Shown piece by piece: positions 27,313-36,024 of a DNA stretch of 54,232 bases. The notes beneath the pieces are model-generated. The model saw only the letters and a list, made by a program, of their open reading frames with translations. It was not told the DNA's origin and made no database searches. The stretch covers positions 1 to 54,232 of the forward strand of contig JAJYEE010000019.1 of NCBI GenBank assembly GCA_021790335.1, read 5' to 3'. The position numbers and the translations under genes were made by a program. The number at the start of each line of letters is the position of its first letter. The first letter of the stretch is position 1. Source of the stretch: Pseudomonadota bacterium (GTDB lineage: Bacteria > Pseudomonadota > Gammaproteobacteria > Acidiferrobacterales > UBA6901).

Positions 27313-28149
27313 ATGACACCAGGGCACCGCCATCGCAAACGCTTCGGACAGCACTTTCTGCGTGACAGCAGCATAATCGCGCGCATTGTCGACGAGTTTG
27401 ATCCGGGACCGGATGACCAGATCGTTGAAATCGGACCGGGGAAAGGAGCGCTCACACACGCATTGCTAACGCGCGTCGAAGTCCTGCATGCCGTCGAGCT
27501 TGATCGCGACCTGGTGTCGTACCTGCGGGGAATGTTCCAACAACGCCTGGACGTCCACCAGGCTGACGCGCTGAAGTTTGATTTCTGTCGCCTGGCTCCG
27601 TCTGCAGAGCGGCTGCGACTCATCGGCAATCTTCCGTATAACATCTCTACACCCCTGCTGTTTCACCTGCTCGATGCCTGCCCATGCATACAGGACATGC
27701 TGTTCATGCTGCAAAAGGAGGTCGTGGATCGTCTGGCTGCGGCACCGGGTGGCGGAGACTATGGACGTTTGAGCGTGATGGTCCAGTGGCGCTGCCATGT
27801 CGAGCGGCTGTTCAGCGTACCGGCCAGCGCCTTCTCTCCCCCCCCGCAGGTCGAGTCGGCAGTAGTTCGCCTGACACCGTACCGGCAGGCTCCGGTAGTC
27901 GTAGACGATCCAAAGCGCTTTCAGCAAATCGTGCTCGCGGCATTCACCCAGCGACGCAAGGTTCTACGCAACAGCGTCGGCGGCCTGGTGCGTCCGGAAC
28001 TGTTCGAGCGGGCGGGAATCGACCCCGCCCGGCGCGCAGAAACGCTGAGTCTGGCGGAATTTGCAGCACTGGCGAATCTGGCGGCCAGCCCGGAGCATTC
28101 CGGGGACACGGACGGAGAATTCCGGGACATAAACCAGCACCGAGACTAG
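27313..28149 (+). CDS. rsmA: 16S rRNA dimethyladenosine transferase
   Basis: RsmA (KsgA), 278 residues, dimethylates the two adjacent adenines in helix 45 of 16S rRNA with S-adenosylmethionine. RKRFGQHFL opens the protein, IGPGKGALT is the SAM-binding motif I, and NLPYNIS is the catalytic motif IV. The start at 27313 fits these; the longer frame to 27220 overlaps pdxA. It is the last gene of the lptD operon and converges with plsC. The two stop codons share the bases CTAG at 28146-28149, so each gene ends inside the other's stop. Confidence 0.93.
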   Translation: MTPGHRHRKRFGQHFLRDSSIIARIVDEFDPGPDDQIVEIGPGKGALTHALLTRVEVLHAVELDRDLVSYLRGMFQQRLDVHQADALKFDFCRLAPSAERLRLIGNLPYNISTPLLFHLLDACPCIQDMLFMLQKEVVDRLAAAPGGGDYGRLSVMVQWRCHVERLFSVPASAFSPPPQVESAVVRLTPYRQAPVVVDDPKRFQQIVLAAFTQRRKVLRNSVGGLVRPELFERAGIDPARRAETLSLAEFAALANLAASPEHSGDTDGEFRDINQHRD

Positions 28150-28898
28150 GCGACTTCCTTCGGCCGAGACGGTTGTCGGCCGTGCCCAGAGTGGTTTTCC
28201 AGGCTGGTCATGGTTTGGCGCATCCATTGTTCCGCGGTGTCCCGTATCTGCTGGGCTGACCGGCCATGACTGTCGATCACCGGCCCGATGACGACTCGGA
28301 TCGTACCGGGTCGCTTGATGAACCCCCGCCGTGGCCAGAATGAACCTGCATTGTGCGCCACGGGCACAACCGGATAGCCGGTCTCGGCGGCAAGCACCGA
28401 GCCCCCGATCCCATGCCGCTTGTTTTGCCCTGGACCGACCCGCGTGCCCTCCGGGAATACCACAACCCAGCGACCGCGATCCAGACGTTCGCGGCCTTGC
28501 GTGACGATCTGCTCGAGTGCGCGCGAGCCGCCGCCGCGGTTGATGGCGATCGGCTGCGTCAGGGCGAGTCCCCAGCCGAAAAACGGGATCAGAAGTAACT
28601 CGCGTTTGAGCACCCAGACCTGGGGCGGAAAAATGACCTGGAAGGCCAGCGTTTCCCACGAAGACTGGTGTTTTGCCAGGATTATCGCCGGACCGCTCGG
28701 CAGGTTCTCTTCCCCTTCAACCCGATAGGTCAGATTGCAGACCACCTTTAACAGCCAGACTTGCAGCCGTGCCCAGAGGCTTATGAACCGGTACCGTGTC
28801 AGCGGTGGAAAAGGCGCCGTGAACAGGCTGAGGATGGCGTAGACAACGACGGTGGAGAACATGAGGATATTGAACAGTAACGAGCGCAGCGCAAGCAT
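28146..28898 (-). CDS. plsC: 1-acyl-sn-glycerol-3-phosphate acyltransferase family
   Basis: Membrane acyltransferase of 250 residues that acylates lysophosphatidic acid to phosphatidic acid. An N-terminal hydrophobic segment (LLFNILMFSTVVVYAILSLF) anchors it. The catalytic motif reads KHQSSWE, with Glu in place of Asp in HX4D, a variant common in the proteobacterial members, and FPEGTR is the glycerol-phosphate-binding motif. It starts 1 bp after the GmhB-like stop codon, the usual gmhB-plsC order downstream of glyQS. The open frame runs on to 29405, but only the part from 28898 is coding. Confidence 0.9.
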   Translation of the reverse strand: MLALRSLLFNILMFSTVVVYAILSLFTAPFPPLTRYRFISLWARLQVWLLKVVCNLTYRVEGEENLPSGPAIILAKHQSSWETLAFQVIFPPQVWVLKRELLLIPFFGWGLALTQPIAINRGGGSRALEQIVTQGRERLDRGRWVVVFPEGTRVGPGQNKRHGIGGSVLAAETGYPVVPVAHNAGSFWPRRGFIKRPGTIRVVIGPVIDSHGRSAQQIRDTAEQWMRQTMTSLENHSGHGRQPSRPKEVA

Positions 28899-28899
28899 A

Positions 28900-29427
28900 T
28901 CAATCCGCACCCCGTCCGGCGATAAGAGAGTCGATGAAGGCTCCGAGAGTGTCGAAATCCTCTGCCGGGCTGGTCTGCCTCCTGCCGGCACCACCCAGCA
29001 GCACCGGCTGCGCTCCAGCTGCTTTTGCCGCATTCGCTTCATCCCCCGTTGCGCACACGGCAGGAACCGACGACAGATTGATCTTGAATCGCTCGGCAAT
29101 CTCCTGATACAAACCGGGCAAAGGCGGCCGGCAGCGACAGCCCGCATCAGCGGAATGGGGGCACACAAAAACCGCATCGACCTGCCCGCCCTTGTTCCGG
29201 ACCGACTCAAGCATACGCACGTGAATGCGGTTGAGCATCTCCATCTGCGGCACCCCGCCCGCGACACCTGGCTGAGCGGTTGCAACCACCACCCGGTAGC
29301 CTTCCCGCTGCAGACGCGCCAGTGCCTCCAGGCTGCCCGGTAGCGGCGCCCAGTCATCGGGCTGCTGGACGCCGCCGGCGAGGGTCCTGTTGATAACACC
29401 ATCACGGCTTAGAATGACGAGTTTCAT
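28900..29427 (-). CDS. GmhB-like HAD protein with lost catalytic residues
   Basis: Protein of 175 residues in the position of gmhB (D-glycero-D-manno-heptose 1,7-bisphosphate phosphatase) between glyS and plsC. The fold and zinc site are preserved: C89, H91, C97 and C99 match the CxH...CxC loop. The catalytic centre is not. The motif that should read LDRDG reads LSRDG, so the nucleophilic Asp is S7; D9 remains. The motif II segment TNQSG reads TAQPG, and the Lys of CRKP is P101. GD at 128-129 is kept. It should be inactive as a phosphatase unless rebuilt, yet the frame is intact over its full length. MKLVILS at 29427 is the natural start. Confidence 0.8.
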   Translation of the reverse strand: MKLVILSRDGVINRTLAGGVQQPDDWAPLPGSLEALARLQREGYRVVVATAQPGVAGGVPQMEMLNRIHVRMLESVRNKGGQVDAVFVCPHSADAGCRCRPPLPGLYQEIAERFKINLSSVPAVCATGDEANAAKAAGAQPVLLGGAGRRQTSPAEDFDTLGAFIDSLIAGRGAD

Positions 29428-29624
29428 TCGGTCGCGCCCGGGGCGGCCTCCGCACCGAGACCGGCCGGTGAAATCACCGCCGGCAACGCGCAAACACAGT
29501 CACCGGCGGCAGCCACAACACCCAACGGGCGAGAATTCGGTCCGACACAGTCATTCGCGCCTGCCGGACGAGCGTCGCACATCCGTATCATCGGTTTTAT
29601 CCTGGTGGGAAGCCGATCCGCAGC
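29428..29624. other. spacer between GmhB-like and MazG-like genes
   Basis: About 200 bp with no gene. It contains the near-palindrome CCGGCcGGTGAAATCACCgCCGG around 29460-29485, which could form a hairpin or bind a dimeric protein. No promoter consensus was convincing. Confidence 0.35.
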
Positions 29625-29954
29625 CTAGTCACGGAATTCTGAAACACGTATACGTCCGTTGATCATGCGGCTTTGGCGCGACTCAAGTTTACCCATCTTG
29701 TCCCAGAATGCCTGGCGCAGGTCGAATCCGGCACTGATCGCGGTCCCCAGCACCAAAATGAACAGGTCCGCCACCTCTTCCGCGAGCGCCTCGGTGCTCT
29801 TGCCCTTGGTGACGCAGGCGGAAACTTCGCCAAGCTCTTCCGCCATGAGCGCCACGCGGTAGACAAGGTCCTCCCCGCCGCTCTCGCGGAACCGGTGTTT
29901 GTCGTGAAAAGTCTGGACTGCCGCAAGCATGTCCTGGTAAGAATCCGGATTCAT
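29625..29954 (-). CDS. MazG-like nucleotide pyrophosphohydrolase
   Basis: Small all-helical NTP pyrophosphohydrolase of 109 residues. The metal-binding pattern is visible as EELGE followed about 15 residues later by EEVADLF (E..E and E..D), the hallmark of MazG/dUTPase-like folds. Such proteins cleave (d)NTPs to the monophosphate and pyrophosphate, often as house-cleaning enzymes. The natural start is MNPDSYQ at 29954, 28 bp after glyS on the same strand. Its place between glyS and the gmhB-like gene differs from the usual glyS-gmhB-plsC order, so it may be an inserted gene. Confidence 0.8.
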   Translation of the reverse strand: MNPDSYQDMLAAVQTFHDKHRFRESGGEDLVYRVALMAEELGEVSACVTKGKSTEALAEEVADLFILVLGTAISAGFDLRQAFWDKMGKLESRQSRMINGRIRVSEFRD

Positions 29955-29982
29955 CACATTGCACCTCGCACTTCGTCGCGCC

Positions 29983-32211
29983 TCATCCCTGTTGCCGGGC
30001 CTGCAGCTTCGAAATATCCGCAGCACCGAGAAACAGGCTGCTGAGTTCGTTCAGCAGTGCAAGGCGATTGTCGCGTACGCGGACATCCTCGGCCATAACC
30101 ATTACCTGATCGAAGAACTCGTCGACCACGGTACGCAACCCCGCCAGCCGTTTGAGCGCTTCGGTGAAAGCACCGTGCCCGATCAGATCCTCAACCTCCA
30201 GGCGCAGCGAGCCCATCTGCTGCGCCAGTCTCTGCTCCGCGCTTTCGGTCAGCAGCCCCGCTTCGACACGGCCAGCCGGCCCGCCACCGGCCTGCCGAAG
30301 GATGTTGCGGATGCGCTTGTTTGCGCTTGCAAGCGCCTCTGCCTCGGGCAGGCACCGAAAAGCCTGGAGGGCCTCAAGGCGCGGCATTACCTGATCGAGA
30401 TGCGTCAAACCGAGACTCAGGACGGCGTCGATCTCGTCCGGCAGAAACCCCTTGTCGCGCAGATAGGGTTTGAGCCGCTCCAGCAGAAACCCATGAAGAT
30501 CCTGCACCACACCTTCGGAAATGACATTCGGGTCGAAGTAGCCGCGCGCCAGCGTGAGCAACTCCCCCAGGTCGAGCGCTAGCGAGCGTTCCACCAGAAT
30601 GCGCACGATGCCCAGCGCCTGCCGCCGCAAGCCGAACGGGTCCTTGTCGCCGGTAGGGACAAGCCCCACACCGTAGATACCGACCAGGGTAGCGAGCTTG
30701 TCCGCCAGCGCCAGACACACGCCGGCCGCCGTGGACGGTAATCGGTCTCCCGAGAAGCGCGGCGCATAGTGCCCCCGGATCGCCTGTTCGGTGCCGGTCG
30801 ATTCGCCGTCATGCCGGGCGTAGTCAGCGCCCATATAGCCCTGCAACTCCGGAAACTCTCCGACCATTTCGGTCAACAGGTCGGCTTTGCAAAGATGCGC
30901 CGCACGTTCTACATCGCATCTATCCGAATCCGGCATTCCTAGGCGTCCAGCAATCTCGCCCGCTAGCTTTTCCAGACGATGTACGCGCTCGAGCTGACTG
31001 CCCAGCTTGTTTTGATAAACCACGCTGGCAAGCTTCGGAACTCGGTCTTCGAGCCTGATCTTCCTGTCCTGCTCATAGAAGAATCTGGCGTCACTCAGCC
31101 GCGCCCGCAGCACGCGTTCGTTACCGTGGATGATGTGCCGGGGTGTACGGGTCTCCATGTTGCTAACCACCAGGAACCGCGGCAACATCCCTCCAGCCGC
31201 CTGTTTATGGACCAACGGAAAATATCTCTGGTGGTGTTGCATGCTCAATGCAAGGCAGGGGATGGGAACGCTCAGGAAATCCGGATCAAACTGACCCGCA
31301 TAGACGGCGGGCCATTCCACCAGGGCTGCAACCTCATTCAGCAGCTCAGCGTTATTGCGGATGACCTCCTCTGCCGCAAATCCCCATTCATGGCCAGGGA
31401 ACTGGATCATCGTTCCACCAGCACCCAGAACCAGCGCCCCTTTCCTGACTTTTCCGGCCGCCGCGCGCAGCTTGTGTTCGATCTCGCTGCGGCGTTCGGC
31501 GAAGCTGGCGATAACATGACCCCTGCGACGCAGCGTATCAGCATAGCGTCCGGCATGAGGAATGGTCAGCTCGCCGCGACTGAGAAAACGATGTCCTGCA
31601 GTCACGTTGCCACTTCGCAGCCCGAAAACCCGGCCGGCAACGACGCGCGCGCCGTGCATCATCACAAGACCGTGTACCGGCCGCACAAACTCAACTTCGC
31701 CGCTACCCCAGCGCATGAGCTTGGCGACCGGCAATTTTTTAAGGCTCATCTCGACGATTGCCGCCAGGTGCCGCGCCAGCGGTTCACCCTTCTGTTTCGA
31801 GCGATACACGAAGTATTCACCCTTCTCACCACTGCGGCGCTCGAGGCTGCCCGGGTCAACGCCGCATGACTTGGCAAATCCGCTCAATGCGGCTGTGGGC
31901 TTGCCTGATGGATCGTAGCCAGCACTGACCGAGGGGCCGCGGCGCTCGACAATGCGATCTGGCTGTCTCCCGAGCACGCCGGTAGCGAGCACGGCCAGTC
32001 GCCGCGGCGTCGCAAACACCTGCTGCGTGCTGTCGGCACGCAGCAGGGCATTCCGGCCCAGGCCTTCCACCACCCCAGCTGCGAACGCCTCGGCGAGTCG
32101 CTGGAGCGACTTAGGTGGAAGTTCCTCGGTGAGCACTTCGACAAGCAGGATATCGCCGGTCTGGCGCGGAGGAACGCGATTCCGCTCCGCTTTCGCAGAT
32201 CTTGCGCTCAT
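29983..32211 (-). CDS. glyS: glycyl-tRNA synthetase beta subunit
   Basis: Beta subunit of the tetrameric bacterial glycyl-tRNA synthetase, 742 residues, a little longer than usual. It begins with a basic N-terminal extension, then [16 protein letters not shown], the conserved family start. The body contains the HD-like region, and the C-terminal anticodon-binding-like domain ends near [11 protein letters not shown]. The start overlaps the glyQ stop by 4 bp. With GlyQ it charges tRNA-Gly. Confidence 0.93.
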   Translation of the reverse strand: MSARSAKAERNRVPPRQTGDILLVEVLTEELPPKSLQRLAEAFAAGVVEGLGRNALLRADSTQQVFATPRRLAVLATGVLGRQPDRIVERRGPSVSAGYDPSGKPTAALSGFAKSCGVDPGSLERRSGEKGEYFVYRSKQKGEPLARHLAAIVEMSLKKLPVAKLMRWGSGEVEFVRPVHGLVMMHGARVVAGRVFGLRSGNVTAGHRFLSRGELTIPHAGRYADTLRRRGHVIASFAERRSEIEHKLRAAAGKVRKGALVLGAGGTMIQFPGHEWGFAAEEVIRNNAELLNEVAALVEWPAVYAGQFDPDFLSVPIPCLALSMQHHQRYFPLVHKQAAGGMLPRFLVVSNMETRTPRHIIHGNERVLRARLSDARFFYEQDRKIRLEDRVPKLASVVYQNKLGSQLERVHRLEKLAGEIAGRLGMPDSDRCDVERAAHLCKADLLTEMVGEFPELQGYMGADYARHDGESTGTEQAIRGHYAPRFSGDRLPSTAAGVCLALADKLATLVGIYGVGLVPTGDKDPFGLRRQALGIVRILVERSLALDLGELLTLARGYFDPNVISEGVVQDLHGFLLERLKPYLRDKGFLPDEIDAVLSLGLTHLDQVMPRLEALQAFRCLPEAEALASANKRIRNILRQAGGGPAGRVEAGLLTESAEQRLAQQMGSLRLEVEDLIGHGAFTEALKRLAGLRTVVDEFFDQVMVMAEDVRVRDNRLALLNELSSLFLGAADISKLQARQQG

Positions 32212-33095
32212 GTATTATTTCGCTGCGTCTGCTTCAACAGGGGAAAGCCAAGCGCCTGGCGCGACTCGAAATAGCTCTGCGCCACAAGACGAGCCAGGGC
32301 ACGCACACGCCCGATATAGGCTGCACGCTCCGTTGTAGAAATGGCGCCGCGCGCGTCCAGAAGGTTGAATGTATGGGAGCATCTCATGACCATCTCGAAG
32401 CCGGGCAGCGGAAGCTTCTCGGCCATGAGGCGCCTAGCCTCGGATTCGTAGTCGTTGAACTGCTGAAAAAGCCAGTTGATGTTGCTGTGCTCGAAGTTGT
32501 AGCGCGACTGCTCGACTTCGTTCTGGTGGTACACGTCACCGTAGCTGACACCGTCTGTCCATTCGATATCATAGACACTGTCGACACCCTGAAGGTACAT
32601 GGCCAGCCGCTCGAGACCGTAGGTGATCTCGCCGAGCACCGGCTTGCAGGGCAGGCTCCCAACCTCCTGAAAATAGGTAAACTGCGTCACCTCCATGCCG
32701 TCCAGCCAAACCTCCCAGCCCAGGCCCCAGGCACCGAGCGTGGGCGACTCCCAGTCGTCTTCCACGAACCGGATGTCGTGCGCACGGGTATCAATGCCTA
32801 GCGTCCTCAGGGACCCGAGATAGAGATCCTGAATGTTGTCGGGCGATGGCTTAAGTACCACCTGGAACTGATAGTAGTGTTGCAACCGATTTGGATTATC
32901 ACCATAGCGGCCGTCCTTAGGGCGTCGCGACGGCTGGACATATCCGGCTTGCCACGGTTCCGGCCCCAATGCGCGCAGAAATGTGGCCGTATGGAAGGTT
33001 CCGGCCCCCATCTCCATGTCGTAGGGCTGCAGAATGATGCAGCCCCGATCGGCCCAGTACCGCTGCAGCGCCAGTATGAGATCCTGAAAGTTCAG
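32208..33095 (-). CDS. glyQ: glycyl-tRNA synthetase alpha subunit, apparent CTG start
   Basis: Catalytic alpha subunit of glycyl-tRNA synthetase, about 295 residues. [22 protein letters not shown] is a family signature normally found around residue 30-40, so an ATG start at 33017 would lose essential sequence. Upstream and in frame the sequence continues with perfect homology ([17 protein letters not shown], then CIILQPYD) back to a CTG at 33093-33095, six bases after AAGGGA, and then to a TAA stop. No ATG, GTG or TTG exists between. The gene is therefore complete only with a CTG start, or there is a local sequence error. Class II synthetase core residues are all present ([28 protein letters not shown]). 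Confidence 0.9.
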   Translation of the reverse strand: MNFQDLILALQRYWADRGCIILQPYDMEMGAGTFHTATFLRALGPEPWQAGYVQPSRRPKDGRYGDNPNRLQHYYQFQVVLKPSPDNIQDLYLGSLRTLGIDTRAHDIRFVEDDWESPTLGAWGLGWEVWLDGMEVTQFTYFQEVGSLPCKPVLGEITYGLERLAMYLQGVDSVYDIEWTDGVSYGDVYHQNEVEQSRYNFEHSNINWLFQQFNDYESEARRLMAEKLPLPGFEMVMRCSHTFNLLDARGAISTTERAAYIGRVRALARLVAQSYFESRQALGFPLLKQTQRNNT

Positions 33096-33186
33096 AAATT
33101 GTCCCTTGCTGATTTATAAACGGCCTTATCGGCCGGATTATAGCCTGTCGAACGCTGCAGGTGCACAGAGTGTGGATCGCTACGGT

Positions 33187-34020
33187 CTAAATCGTATGCG
33201 GGCTCCTGACAGCCGTGACTCCCGCCGGGGCGGAGTTTGCCGGTCCGGTCAGATTCTGGGCTTTCATCCCAGGATTCGGGCCTTCTGAAGGGCCGCCATA
33301 TAGGCGAACCAGCTGGTTGTAAATCTTCCGGAAATGATGCAGGAAAAACGCGCCACGGTGCGCGGGGTTGTTCCGGACCGGGCTAGGCAATGACGCCGCG
33401 AGTTGAACGGCCTGAACTAGGGAAATCTGCGATACGGGTATCCCCCAATAGGCCTGGGAGGCAGCTCCGACCCCGTAGATACCACGTCCGAATTCGGCGG
33501 TGTTGAGGTAGATTTCCAGTATCCGGCGCTTGCCGAGGTGATGCACCAATCCCCAGGTGAGCAGCGCCTCATTCCCTTTGCGCAGGAAGGTGCGTGACGG
33601 GGTCAAAAACAGATTTTTTGCTGTCTGCTGCGAAATCGTGCTGGCACCATAGACAATGCGCCCCTTCCTGAGGTTGTACTCGAACGCATCGCGCATGGCG
33701 GTAAAATCGAATCCGTCATCTTCATAGAAGCGGCTGTCTTCCGCGACAATGACCGCGCGCTGCAGATACCCGGGAATCTCCCATAACGGCACTGGATCCC
33801 AGCGCATGCGCGGCCAGTGATTGGCTGACCGCACCGACAGATAATGGCGCATGAAGCGCGTTTCGGGGATTGCGCCGTGCTCAAGCTGCTGCCAGTTCGG
33901 CCAGAGGCTGGCGAGATAGATCAGATCGGCGGCAACAAAAAGCACAATGACACGCAGGACCCAGTGGACTGCCCGCCACAATCCCGCCGGCTGGCGTCCT
34001 GAACGTTTCGCTCTAGCCAT
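33187..34020 (-). CDS. mtgA: monofunctional peptidoglycan glycosyltransferase
   Basis: MtgA, 277 residues, polymerises lipid II into glycan strands at the inner membrane. A single N-terminal membrane segment (VLRVIVLFVAADLIYLASLW) precedes a GT51 domain with the catalytic Glu in VIVAEDSRFYEDDGFD, GASTISQQ and the later GKRRILEIYLN motif. No transpeptidase domain follows, which separates it from class A penicillin-binding proteins. GGAAG about nine bases upstream supports ATG 34020. A gap of 91 bp separates it from glyQ on the same strand. Confidence 0.93.
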   Translation of the reverse strand: MARAKRSGRQPAGLWRAVHWVLRVIVLFVAADLIYLASLWPNWQQLEHGAIPETRFMRHYLSVRSANHWPRMRWDPVPLWEIPGYLQRAVIVAEDSRFYEDDGFDFTAMRDAFEYNLRKGRIVYGASTISQQTAKNLFLTPSRTFLRKGNEALLTWGLVHHLGKRRILEIYLNTAEFGRGIYGVGAASQAYWGIPVSQISLVQAVQLAASLPSPVRNNPAHRGAFFLHHFRKIYNQLVRLYGGPSEGPNPGMKAQNLTGPANSAPAGVTAVRSPHTI

Positions 34021-34636
34021 CTTTACTGACTTCCGGTGCTTGCCCGAAGGGCGATACACGAATCAATGCGGAGACGCGCATGCTCTTTTTTGCGCACTCC
34101 GGAACCCTTACAAAAGTATACCAGCACAGCCGGCCCGGGGGCCCATTCCGGGCGGCACGTCCTCGCAACTCCCTTTTGCCCCACCCGGGACTCCGTCGGC
34201 CTTCCCGGCCGGACTGGTGCTGTCCGCCGGCCAAATCACCTTGGCGGAAAGCGCAACGGAACGGAAACCAGGCGTCCAAATCCGGTGATTTCGGGGAATT
34301 GGGAATTTCCATTTATCGACCCCTGTCAGCGGGGTGGGAATGGACAGACACCGCGAATTCGCATAAGGTTCATGCCCAGGCTTTGCCATACACGGTGAAG
34401 CCAGACCCGAACCACCGGGGCGGAACTGGGCCCGCAGGCAGGCCCGCACTCAGACATCGCGCTGACTGTCGGGCCGCCTGCAGGACCCTGCTGATGTTTT
34501 CATGGCGCATATTTTTAGCCGAATCCTGTGGGAAACCCCTGATTTTCAAGACTGATTTCCGGGTCAGCCGGGGAGCGGGCTCTGAAGCCGTCGGTGTCTC
34601 GATCAGGACCAAATAGTTTAGAATCTCCTCGGTCTA
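34021..34636. other. non-coding interval between mtgA and the PP-loop gene
   Basis: About 615 bp. Frames of 100 or more codons exist on both strands but have no ribosome-binding sites and read as low-quality, Arg/Pro-rich shadows of G+C-rich sequence. A small hairpin CCCCTgtcagCGGGG lies around 34321-34335. TAGAAT at 34619-34624 is a good -10 for the structured leader that follows, but its -35 is poor. Confidence 0.45.
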
Positions 34637-34690
34637 AGCAGGCGACTCTAGCCACGATGAAGTCCCGTCATGCAGGGACGGTCGCCTGCT
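34637..34690 (+). promoter_or_regulatory. structured leader upstream of the PP-loop gene
   Basis: AGCAGGCGAC at 34637-34646 pairs perfectly with GTCGCCTGCT at 34681-34690. Inside it GTCCC (34662-34666) pairs with GGGAC (34675-34679). This makes a 10-bp outer stem with a nested 5-bp hairpin. It would lie at the 5' end of the mRNA if TAGAAT at 34619 is the -10. A 7-codon frame (34711-34734) sits between it and the gene. It resembles a regulatory leader, but I cannot assign it to a riboswitch class. Confidence 0.5.
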
Positions 34691-34738
34691 GGCTCAACCC
34701 TTAACTGAAGATGCACTTGAAGAATTCCGCATAACGCG

Positions 34739-35782
34739 ATGACCCAGGCACGCAAGGCAGTGGCACTGATATCCGGCGGGCTCGACTCGCTGCTTGCTGC
34801 GCGTCTGATGCTCGACCAAGGCATCCATGTCGAGGGGCTCAATTTCTATACCGGATTCTGTGTCGAGGGTCACACGCACGCGATCCGCGAACGTCGCCGG
34901 GACAAGCCGAGACGCAACAATGCGCTCTGGGTAGCTGAACAGCTCGGCATCAGGCTTCATTTGATTGAAGTCGTTGAGGAATACAAGGCGATAGTCATCA
35001 ACCCGAAACACGGCTACGGGGCAAATCTGAATCCCTGTCTGGACTGTAAGGGATTCATGGTAGGCAAAGCGCGCGCGTGGATGGAGGCAAATGACTTCGA
35101 TTTCATTTTCACTGGCGAAGTGCTCGGACAGCGCCCAAATTCACAGCGCCGCGACGCCCTGCCGGTGGTCGCACGGGAGTCTGGTGCATTCGACCGTCTG
35201 CTGCGCCCTCTGTGCGCCAAGCTGCTGGCCCCGACATTGCCGGAGCGCGAGGGCTGGGTGGACCGGGACAAGCTGCTGGCGCTGAACGGCCGAAATCGCA
35301 AACCACAGATCGCACTGGCGGAAAGTTACGGTTTCCACGGGTACGCCCAGCCGGCCGGAGGCTGCTGCTTTCTGACCGACGCCAACTATTCAAACCGGCT
35401 TTCGGATCTCTGGGCGACACGTGGCAGCAAACACTACGAAATCGACGACATCATGCTGCTCAAGGTCGGACGGCACATGCGTCCAGCCCCGAATTTCAAG
35501 CTCATCATCGGACGCGAGGAAGGCGAAAATAATTATCTGGGCGGGTACCGCGGACGCTTCGTGCACATGGCGGCCACTAGCCACCACGGGCCGCTTGTAT
35601 TGATCGAAGGCGAACCCACGGATGCCGATGTACAGCTCGCGGCACGCCTTACGGCACGCTTCGGTCAGGGGCGCCATGCCGACAAGGTGACCATAGAGGT
35701 GACCGACCCGCGCGGCGGATCGAGGCTGCTCGAAGTTTCGCCGCTTCCCAGCAACGAGATTCCACCGAGCTGGTACCTGTGA
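34739..35782 (+). CDS. MnmA-like PP-loop ATPase with DUF814-like C-terminus
   Basis: Protein of 347 residues with a PP-loop ATP-pyrophosphatase N-terminus (SGGLDS at 12-17), the fold that adenylates tRNA for sulfur insertion in MnmA and ThiI. A Cys pair CLDC at 100-103 and an adjacent pair C209-C210 could carry persulfide or a metal cluster. The C-terminal third, with IGREEGEN and a GPLVLIEG segment, resembles the NFACT-R/DUF814 RNA-binding domain. There is no THUMP or rhodanese domain. It is followed without a gap by tusA, a sulfur-carrier gene, which supports a thiolation role. The exact modified substrate is unknown. Confidence 0.75.
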   Translation: MTQARKAVALISGGLDSLLAARLMLDQGIHVEGLNFYTGFCVEGHTHAIRERRRDKPRRNNALWVAEQLGIRLHLIEVVEEYKAIVINPKHGYGANLNPCLDCKGFMVGKARAWMEANDFDFIFTGEVLGQRPNSQRRDALPVVARESGAFDRLLRPLCAKLLAPTLPEREGWVDRDKLLALNGRNRKPQIALAESYGFHGYAQPAGGCCFLTDANYSNRLSDLWATRGSKHYEIDDIMLLKVGRHMRPAPNFKLIIGREEGENNYLGGYRGRFVHMAATSHHGPLVLIEGEPTDADVQLAARLTARFGQGRHADKVTIEVTDPRGGSRLLEVSPLPSNEIPPSWYL

Positions 35783-35799
35783 TGAACCGGTACCAGCTC
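35767..35799 (+). promoter_or_regulatory. 11-bp inverted repeat enclosing the stop/start junction
   Basis: GAGCTGGTACC (35767-35777) is the exact reverse complement of GGTACCAGCTC (35789-35799). The 11-nt loop holds the stop codon of the PP-loop gene and the GTG/ATG starts of tusA. In mRNA the tusA start would sit in the hairpin loop, opened by ribosomes finishing the upstream gene, a natural device for translational coupling. Confidence 0.7.
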
Positions 35800-36024
35800 G
35801 ATGCCCGCAATCTGCTGTGTCCGATGCCGGTCATACGCACCCAGGACAGGATGGCCGCATTGCAGTCCGGCGACATTCTAGAGGTGCGCTGCACCGACCC
35901 CGGTGCCATGCAGGACATCCCGACTTGGTGCCGGATCAGCGGCCATGAGGTGCTCGATAGCCGCATCGAGGACGGTGATGTTGTCGTGACCATCCGGGCC
36001 GGCGGTCCGGCAGGTTCGAAATGA
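35782..36024 (+). CDS. tusA: TusA-family sulfur carrier protein
   Basis: Sulfurtransferase of 80 residues from ATG 35782; GTG 35779 is also possible and would add one Met. The CPMP motif (C13, P16 in LLCPMPVIRT) carries the active-site Cys that binds persulfide. Members hand sulfur from cysteine desulfurase or rhodanese to tRNA-modifying or sulfur-oxidation enzymes. Here it is fused in an operon with a PP-loop ATPase rather than with dsrE/rhd or hdr genes, so a tRNA or cofactor thiolation role is favoured. It overlaps the next gene by 4 bp (ATGA at 36021-36024). Confidence 0.88.
   Translation: MNRYQLDARNLLCPMPVIRTQDRMAALQSGDILEVRCTDPGAMQDIPTWCRISGHEVLDSRIEDGDVVVTIRAGGPAGSK

Noticed and set aside
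34080-34616. 178-codon frame between mtgA and the PP-loop gene
   Set aside because: Arg/Pro/Gly-rich, no ribosome-binding site, and both strands are equally open.
34711-34734. 7-codon leader peptide frame
   Set aside because: Possible, but no Shine-Dalgarno and too short to separate from chance; mentioned only with the leader.
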